From NCBI RefSeq assembly GCF_042646425.1, contig NZ_JBHRTR010000007.1:1-64000 (forward strand): a DNA stretch of 64,000 nucleotides. The letters are read 5' to 3'. Source of the DNA: Marinibaculum pumilum. Its GTDB lineage: Bacteria > Pseudomonadota > Alphaproteobacteria > Ferrovibrionales > Ferrovibrionaceae. A program made the position numbers and the translations under genes. Under the pieces are notes generated by a model that made no database searches, was not told where the DNA came from, and saw only the letters and a list, made by a program, of their open reading frames with translations. How positions within the stretch are numbered: position 1 is the first letter of the stretch; the number at the start of each line of letters is the position of its first letter. Below, piece after piece: positions 59,114-64,000 of the stretch.

Positions 59114-60364
59114 TCAGGCCATCGCGCCGGCCAGCAGCTCCGGCGGCGTCATCCGGGTGATCCAGGCGTCGATCCGGGCGGGCGTCGACAGTCGGTCCCA
59201 CTGCCGTTCGGGATAGTTGAAGTTCTCCGTGAAATCGTCGGCCAGCGCCTTGTTCTGCGACATGGTGCCGATCAGCCGGCCCATCGCCTCCGACGGCGGC
59301 TGCAGCATCAGGTTGGTCCAGCGCGCCGCCGCCAGCACCCGGTCCTGGCGGCGCAGGTCGACCTTCTCGCAGAAGCGTTCGTCCAGCACCTCCGCGGCGA
59401 CGATCTCTTCCCCCAGCACGAAGGCGGCGTAGGAGGCGATATTGGCGCCCTGCCCCATCATCGGGTCGACGACGGAATGCACGTCGCCCAGCGCGATCGC
59501 GCAGGTGCCGTCGTCGAAGGTGACGCAGCTGCGCCGGACGGTGGGCACCACCCCGCCCTGCAGCAGGTCCTGCGGCTGCGCGAGGTCGAAGCGGGCGGTG
59601 TCGATCCGGTCGTAGGTGGTGGGGTGATGCGTCTCCAGCGCGTCCAGGATCGCCTGCCGGAAGGCGGCGGGGTCGTCCTCGTAGCGCAGCCCGGCCAGGC
59701 CCTCCATGTCGCCGCCGGGCACGTTCTCCATCAGCAGCGCGGTGGCGATGCCGTCGAAGGTGACGGTCGGGATCACGATCATCTCGCCATGGCCGGGCGA
59801 GACGGAGAGGGTGACGTTCATCGGATCGGGCTGCCGCACCCCGGTATAGAGGCCGACGCAGAGCCGGCGCTGCGGCTGGGTATAGGGGCTGTGCTCCGGC
59901 CGGTAGTCGAACAGCTGGCCCAGCGGGCCGCGCCCGGCGGCCACCACCAGCAGGTCGAAGCGGGCGGCGAGGGCGGGGATCTCCGCCTCCTCGATGCGGC
60001 GATACTCGATCGCACCGCCGCGTTCGGCGAAGACCTCCATCAGGGCGGGCAGGTAGAGGCGGTAGTCGACGGCGCGGCTGGGGCTGGAGAAGTCGCCGCG
60101 GAAGCGGATCGGCTCCGGAAAGCTGAAGACATGGTCGTGATAGGTGTAGTGCAGCGCCGGATCCGACCATTGGTCGAGCCCCAGCTGCCGTTCGCGCTCC
60201 AGGGTGACATGGTGATGCGCCACGGTGTTGATCAGGCGGCTGTCGCGATAGGCGTCGGGTTCCCGGTCGGTGATCAGCACCGCCTCCACGCCGTGCTTCT
60301 GCAGGTAGAGCGCCAGATGCAGCCCGGCGACGCCGGCCCCCACGATTCCGATCCTGTGTCCCAT
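59114..60364 (-). CDS. StyA-like FAD-dependent monooxygenase (styrene/indole monooxygenase family)
   Basis: A 416-residue group E flavoprotein monooxygenase. It starts HRIGIVGAGVAGLHLALYLQKHG, the dinucleotide-binding fold typical of StyA, and carries RLINTVAHHHVTLERERQLGL, VVAAGRGPLG and a GDVHSVVDPMMGQGANIASY flavin motif near residue 300. Such enzymes epoxidise styrene, indole or related alkenes with FADH2 from a separate reductase. Actual substrate is unknown; no styrene-oxide isomerase or phenylacetaldehyde dehydrogenase lies beside it. A LysR gene is divergent from it. Confidence 0.87.
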   Translation of the reverse strand: MGHRIGIVGAGVAGLHLALYLQKHGVEAVLITDREPDAYRDSRLINTVAHHHVTLERERQLGLDQWSDPALHYTYHDHVFSFPEPIRFRGDFSSPSRAVDYRLYLPALMEVFAERGGAIEYRRIEEAEIPALAARFDLLVVAAGRGPLGQLFDYRPEHSPYTQPQRRLCVGLYTGVRQPDPMNVTLSVSPGHGEMIVIPTVTFDGIATALLMENVPGGDMEGLAGLRYEDDPAAFRQAILDALETHHPTTYDRIDTARFDLAQPQDLLQGGVVPTVRRSCVTFDDGTCAIALGDVHSVVDPMMGQGANIASYAAFVLGEEIVAAEVLDERFCEKVDLRRQDRVLAAARWTNLMLQPPSEAMGRLIGTMSQNKALADDFTENFNYPERQWDRLSTPARIDAWITRMTPPELLAGAMA

Positions 60365-60437
60365 GCCATTTCCTCCCCGGCTTGTTTCGGGAAGGCTAGC
60401 GCCATGCCCGGTATCGATCTATGGAATGGATGGCATA

Positions 60438-60458
60438 GGAATTATTCCCGATGGGAAT
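60438..60458. promoter_or_regulatory. LysR-type operator between styA-like and lysR genes
   Basis: ATTCCC-GAT-GGGAAT at 60444-60458 is a perfect 15-base palindrome with the T-N11-A pattern that LysR regulators bind. An overlapping second palindrome, GGAAT-T-ATTCC at 60438-60448, lies directly beside it. The site ends six bases before the lysR start codon (60465), the usual place for autoregulation and for control of the divergent target. Confidence 0.7.
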
Positions 60459-60464
60459 GTAGAG

Positions 60465-61376
60465 ATGGACCGGATCGATGCCCTGCGGGCCTTCGTGCGG
60501 GTGATGGAGGGGGGCAGTTTCTCCGCCGCGGCGCGGGAACTGGCGATCGGCCAGCCGGCGGTCAGCAAGCGGATCGCCCTGCTGGAGCGCGAACTGGGGG
60601 TGCAGCTGTTCCTGCGCACCACCCGCCGCCTGCGGCCGACCCCGGAGGCGGAGCGGGTCTACGACCTGGCGCGGCAGATCCTGGGCAGTTTCGAGGAGGC
60701 GCGCGCCCGGGTGACGGAGGCGGTGCCGCGGCCCTCCGGCCTGCTGCGGGTCAGCCTGCCCTCGTCGTTCGGACGCCGTTTCCTGATGCCGGTCGTCGCC
60801 GCTTTCGTCCGCGACTATCCGGAGGTGCAGGTCGACCTGCGCTTCAGCGAGCGCTTCGTGAACCTGGTGGAGGAGGGGATCGAGCTGGCGGTGCGGATCG
60901 GCAGCCTGGAATCCAGTTCCCTGGTCGCCCGCCGCCTGGGCACGATGCGGCGCCATCTGGTGGCCAGCCCGACCTACCTGCATGGCCGGCCGGCGCCGCG
61001 CACCCCTGCCGACCTGGCGGCGCATCACTGCATCGTCTATTCGCGGCTGTCGCCGGCCGACGAATGGACCTTCGAATCCGAACATGGCCGGCATGTCGCA
61101 AGGGTTGCCGGCCCGGTCATGGTCGACGATGCCGATGCGATGCAGGACGCGGTGCTGCGCCACCTGGGGATCGCCATCCTGCCGGAATGGAACGCGGCGG
61201 AGGGCTTGGCGCGCGGCGCGCTGGAGCCCGTGCTGCCGGACTATTCGGTCGCCAGCCTGCCGCTGCATGCGATTTGGCCGGAGCAGCAGTGGATGTCCCT
61301 GCGGGCGCGCTGCTTCCTGGACCTGCTGGTGCAGTCGGCACCCGGTTTCGCCGGCGGCGCCCCGGAGCCCGCCTGA
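60465..61376 (+). CDS. LysR-family transcriptional regulator
   Basis: A 303-residue LysR protein. The N-terminal winged helix (MDRIDALRAFVRVMEGGSFS, AAARELAIGQPAVSKRIALL) is complete and is followed by a substrate-binding fold (LLRVSLPSSFGRRFLMPVV and later FSERFVNLVEEGIELAVRIG). The group resembles regulators with a DsbA-like spacing of the effector domain; the effector is unknown. I chose ATG 60465 because the helix starts there. It is divergent from the StyA-like monooxygenase and is likely its regulator. Confidence 0.92.
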   Translation: MDRIDALRAFVRVMEGGSFSAAARELAIGQPAVSKRIALLERELGVQLFLRTTRRLRPTPEAERVYDLARQILGSFEEARARVTEAVPRPSGLLRVSLPSSFGRRFLMPVVAAFVRDYPEVQVDLRFSERFVNLVEEGIELAVRIGSLESSSLVARRLGTMRRHLVASPTYLHGRPAPRTPADLAAHHCIVYSRLSPADEWTFESEHGRHVARVAGPVMVDDADAMQDAVLRHLGIAILPEWNAAEGLARGALEPVLPDYSVASLPLHAIWPEQQWMSLRARCFLDLLVQSAPGFAGGAPEPA

Positions 61377-61383
61377 AACGGCG

Positions 61384-62283
61384 CTACCGCTGGCGCACGG
61401 TGCGGGCCATCACCGGGAAATATTCCCGGCCATAGCCGGCGGCGCTGGTCTCCGCCAGCCGCTGTTCGGCCAGGGTCGCGCCGGGCGCCTCGAAGCCCAG
61501 CTCGCGGGCCAGTTCCAGCGCATAGGAGATGTCCTTGCGGGCATAGTCGGTGGGAAAGGCGTCGAGGGGGAAACTGTCGGGGATCATCGCCTTCATGCCG
61601 TGGTTGCGCAGCGCGAAGCTGTCGGCGGAGCCCTTCGACAGGGTCTCGAACAGCAGGGCGCGGTCCATGCCCGCCGCCTCCCCCAGGGCCAGGGCTTCCG
61701 ACAGGGCCACGACGGTCTGGAACAGCACCATGTTGTTCATGATCTTGGCGACCTGGCCGCAGCCGACCGGCCCGCAATGGGTGACCTCGCTGGCGGCAAG
61801 GGCCAGCAGCGGCCGGATCGCGGCGAACAGCTCCGGCGCGCCGCCCACCATGATGCTCAGTGTGCCCGCCTCCGCGGCCGCCCGGGTGCGGGCGACCGGG
61901 GCGTCCGCGAACCGGACATCCCTTTCGGCCAGCTCCGCCGCCAGCCGCCGGGTCAGGCCGACCGGGGTGGTGGACAGGTCGACGATGGTCAGGCCCGGCC
62001 GGGCGGATGCGGCGATGCCGCCGGGCCCGGTCAGCACCGCCTCCACCTCCGGCCCGCCGGGCAGCGACAGGAACAGGGTGCCGCAGTCCGCCGCGAGCGC
62101 CGCCGGGTCGGCCACCGGTCGGGCGCCCTTCTCCGCCAGGCGCTGCACCCGCTCCGCCCCGATGTCGTGCACCAGCATGGTGCGGCCCGAGCCGGTCATG
62201 ATGTTGCGGCAGATCGGCGCCCCCATCACGCCGAGGCCGATGAAGCCGATGGGCGCCTGCCCGTTCGCCGGGTCTGTCGACAT
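61384..62283 (-). CDS. 3-Hydroxyisobutyrate dehydrogenase-family oxidoreductase (second copy)
   Basis: A 299-residue NAD(P)-dependent beta-hydroxyacid dehydrogenase: Rossmann motif GFIGLGVMGAPICRN near residue 13, DAPVARTRAAAEAG as the substrate loop near residue 128 (GG of the usual motif replaced), catalytic Lys in QVAKIMNNM near residue 183. Family type is clear, substrate not. GGGAGGGGG lies five bases before ATG 62283. It converges on lysR and is divergent from the xanthine-dehydrogenase-type operon. Confidence 0.87.
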   Translation of the reverse strand: MSTDPANGQAPIGFIGLGVMGAPICRNIMTGSGRTMLVHDIGAERVQRLAEKGARPVADPAALAADCGTLFLSLPGGPEVEAVLTGPGGIAASARPGLTIVDLSTTPVGLTRRLAAELAERDVRFADAPVARTRAAAEAGTLSIMVGGAPELFAAIRPLLALAASEVTHCGPVGCGQVAKIMNNMVLFQTVVALSEALALGEAAGMDRALLFETLSKGSADSFALRNHGMKAMIPDSFPLDAFPTDYARKDISYALELARELGFEAPGATLAEQRLAETSAAGYGREYFPVMARTVRQR

Positions 62284-62403
62284 GAACCCCCTCCCTGATG
62301 TTGCGCCAGCATCGAACACCAAATCCGCCGCCAGATCGACGCTCCGCCCGCGCAGTTGGCGTTTGACTTCCATCTCGCGGGTGCGAAACACTTCCCCTCC
62401 GGT

Positions 62404-62435
62404 CCTACGCGAATAGGTTGGCCTACGCGAATAGG
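62404..62435. promoter_or_regulatory. Paired 14-bp direct repeat upstream of the molybdenum hydroxylase operon
   Basis: CCTACGCGAATAGG occurs exactly twice, at 62404-62417 and 62422-62435, with an 18-base period. Each unit has palindromic ends (CCTA and TAGG). They lie in the divergent gap between the HIBADH-family gene and the FAD-subunit gene, about 40 bases before the latter, and look like a tandem operator. Confidence 0.6.
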
Positions 62436-62475
62436 CCGATCCAACAGGGGAGCTGGTCGCCTGACATCCACCGAC

Positions 62476-63351
62476 ATGCCGTCGCTCTACATGGCGACCT
62501 CTCTGGCCGATGCCGTCGCCGCGCTGGCCGCGCGCGGGCCTTCCGCCGCGCCGATGGCCGGCGCGACCTGGATCATGCGGTCCGGCCTGCGCGACGAGGC
62601 ACATCGCCCGTCCTATGTCGCCCTGTCGCAGATCGCGGAACTGTCCGAGGTGGCGGTCGATGCGGATGCGGTGTCGATCGGCGCCTGCGTCACCCATGCC
62701 CGCCTTGCGTCGGCGCTGGCCGATGCGCCGGGTGGCGTGCCGTTCGACCTGCAGGTGCTGGCGCAGGCCGCGGCCGGGGCCGCCAATCCGCAGGTCCGGG
62801 CGGTGGCGACGGTGGGCGGCAACCTGAACGCGATCGGCTTCGCCGCCGCCGACCTGGTGCCGGCCCTGCTCTGCCTGGATGCCAGTGTCGAGATCGCCCG
62901 GCCGGACGGGTCGGAGAGCATGAAGCTGGACCGCTTCCTGGCGGCACGCGAGGATCTGTCGCCCGGCAGCCTGGTGGCCCGGATCAGGGTGCCGCGCTCC
63001 GCCGGCAGCGGCCGGTCCTGGCGCAGCGCCCATGCCCGCCTGCCGCTGCGGGTCGCCGGCGACTATCCGGCGGCGATCGTCAGCCTTGCCGTCGCGCTGG
63101 ACGAGGCCGGCGCGATCGCCGAGGCACGGGTGGCCGTCGGCGCGGTGGAAAATGTGGCGCGGCGCTGGCCGGAGCTGGAGGCGCGGCTGACCGGCGGGTC
63201 GCCGGACCCGGAAGCGGCCGCGGCGGCGGCGAAGGAATTGCGGCACGGGTTCACCGCCCGCGACGGGGTGGAGGCGCCGGGCAGCTATCGCCTGCAGGTG
63301 CTGCCGGCGCTGGTGCGCCGCGCCATGGCGGCATTGGGGACAGGGCGATGA
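62476..63351 (+). CDS. FAD-binding subunit of a xanthine-dehydrogenase-type enzyme (CoxM-like)
   Basis: A 291-residue FAD domain protein of the molybdenum hydroxylase family: MAGATWIMRSG (the AGGT-type flavin motif, near residue 32), VGGNLNAIGFAAADL (the TIGGN-like motif) and LAVALDEAGAIAEARVAVGAV. It passes electrons from the iron-sulfur clusters. ATG 62476 is the first ATG; GGGGAG at about 62446 is rather far from it but well spaced from an in-frame CTG at 62461, so the start is open. It overlaps the next gene by four bases. Confidence 0.86.
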   Translation: MPSLYMATSLADAVAALAARGPSAAPMAGATWIMRSGLRDEAHRPSYVALSQIAELSEVAVDADAVSIGACVTHARLASALADAPGGVPFDLQVLAQAAAGAANPQVRAVATVGGNLNAIGFAAADLVPALLCLDASVEIARPDGSESMKLDRFLAAREDLSPGSLVARIRVPRSAGSGRSWRSAHARLPLRVAGDYPAAIVSLAVALDEAGAIAEARVAVGAVENVARRWPELEARLTGGSPDPEAAAAAAKELRHGFTARDGVEAPGSYRLQVLPALVRRAMAALGTGR

Positions 63352-63833
63352 CAGTGGAGATCGAGGTGAACGGCGAGGTGCGGCGCCTGTCGGCCGACCC
63401 GATGACCCCGCTGGCCGAGGTGCTGCGGACCGAGTGTTTCCTGACGGGCACCAAGATCGCCTGCGCCGAGGGCTTCTGCGGTGCCTGCACGGTGCTGCTG
63501 GACGGCGCGCCGGCGATGTCCTGCCTGCTGCCGGCCGGCCTGGCCGCCGGCAGGTCGGTGCGGACGGTGGAGAGCCTGGCCGATGCCGCCGGCGGCACCC
63601 TGTCGCCGCTGCAGGCGGCGATGGAGGGGCATGACGCGGTGCAGTGCGGCATGTGCTTTCCCGGCATCCTGATGAACCTGACCGCCCTGTTCGAGAACGG
63701 ACCGGCGCCCGATCGGGATGCGATCCGCGAGGCGTTGGACGGCAATGTCTGCCGCTGCACCGGCTATGAGCGGATCGTCGAGGCGGCCTTGTCCCTGGTG
63801 GCGGATGGCCGGTCCGCGGAGGCAAAGGCATGA
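63348..63833 (+). CDS. 2Fe-2S subunit of a xanthine-dehydrogenase-type enzyme (CoxS-like)
   Basis: A 161-residue protein with the ferredoxin motif CAEGFCGACTVLLDG (near residue 39) and a later Cys at SCLLP, then the helical domain motifs CGMCFPG and CRCTGYE. It holds two 2Fe-2S clusters. ATG 63348 overlaps the FAD-subunit stop (ATGA). The order FAD, Fe-S, Mo subunit is that of carbon-monoxide dehydrogenase-like (coxMSL) operons, but the substrate is unknown. Confidence 0.93.
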   Translation: MTVEIEVNGEVRRLSADPMTPLAEVLRTECFLTGTKIACAEGFCGACTVLLDGAPAMSCLLPAGLAAGRSVRTVESLADAAGGTLSPLQAAMEGHDAVQCGMCFPGILMNLTALFENGPAPDRDAIREALDGNVCRCTGYERIVEAALSLVADGRSAEAKA

Positions 63834-64000
63834 CTGCGGAAGCGTTGGACGCACCCTTTCCCGCGGCGATCGGCGCCGACCTGCCGCGGCGCGATGCCCG
63901 CGACAAGCTGCTGGGACGAACCCGGTTCACGGTGGACCGGGCGCATCCCGGCATGCTGCATGCCGCCCTGTGCCGGGCGGATGTGGCGCGGGCGCGCATC
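63830..64000 (+). CDS. Start of the molybdopterin-binding large subunit (runs off the right edge)
   Basis: ATG 63830 overlaps the stop of the 2Fe-2S subunit (ATGA), and 57 codons lie in the window, open to the edge. The translation has the usual large-subunit lead: PRRDARDKLLGRTRFTVD, then a GMLHAALCRADVARARI stretch, as in other members where it reads HARI. The catalytic part lies outside, so xanthine, aldehyde, nicotinate and other substrates remain possible. Confidence 0.85.
   Translation, partial: MTAEALDAPFPAAIGADLPRRDARDKLLGRTRFTVDRAHPGMLHAALCRADVARARI

Noticed and set aside
1..64000. Mobile elements, prophage, CRISPR arrays, tRNA or rRNA genes
   Set aside because: I looked for transposase or integrase motifs, regularly spaced repeats and cloverleaf or rRNA segments and saw none; repeats present are short palindromes or tandem units.

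Overview
This window looks like chromosomal DNA of a GC-rich alphaproteobacterium, probably of the Rhodospirillales type (inferred from gene order and protein character, not from a database search). Coding density is high. Genes are packed with ATGA, GTGA or TTGA stop/start overlaps, GTG and TTG starts are common, and I see no insertion sequence, phage gene, CRISPR array, tRNA or rRNA.

Positions 1-3000 hold a lutABC-type lactate oxidation operon on the minus strand, followed at the extreme left by the first two codons of another minus-strand gene behind a strong ribosome binding site. Positions 3000-14950 hold the conserved alphaproteobacterial replication-origin neighbourhood: mltA, a Tim44-like gene, secB, dnaQ, coaE, aroE, maf and the PEP-synthase regulator on one side, and hemE, hemH, hemJ and rho on the other. 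The 457-bp gap between the regulator gene and hemE carries four DnaA-box-like sites, three of them the same 9-mer, and is proposed as oriC. Synteny with other alphaproteobacteria stops after rho.

Positions 15000-24120 hold a FecR-domain protein next to a CHASE2-PAS-GGDEF-EAL cyclic-di-GMP protein with a degenerate GGDEF motif, a DUF1499 protein, the ornithine-lipid acyltransferase OlsB, a glycosyltransferase, a Rieske oxygenase and a DMT exporter. Positions 24140-30410 hold a compact catabolic set (BKACE enzyme, RidA, P450, CodA-like amidohydrolase, amidase, second RidA, GFA protein) that looks like an uncharacterised pathway for a nitrogen-containing compound. Positions 30460-36430 hold opgG-opgH (osmoregulated periplasmic glucans), a thioesterase and a PEP-mutase/isocitrate-lyase family enzyme.

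Positions 36430-51100 hold a complete quinoprotein alcohol-oxidation island: pqqABCDE (including a 26-residue pqqA), a PQQ alcohol dehydrogenase with the Asp-Tyr-Asp signature associated with lanthanide use, its cytochrome c and XoxJ-like partner, the PQQ-associated ABC transporter and beta-propeller genes, and a Tat-exported molybdenum aldehyde oxidase pair. Positions 51300-64000 hold accessory catabolic genes: a beta-lactamase-fold hydrolase, an amidase / EthD-CMD fusion / HIBADH-family operon, an aldo-keto reductase, a StyA/StyB-like two-component epoxidase with a divergent LysR gene and a clear LysR operator, and the start of a second xanthine-dehydrogenase-type operon that runs off the right edge. 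Two structured intergenic repeats (25122-25163 and 58482-58576) look like dispersed chromosomal palindromes.
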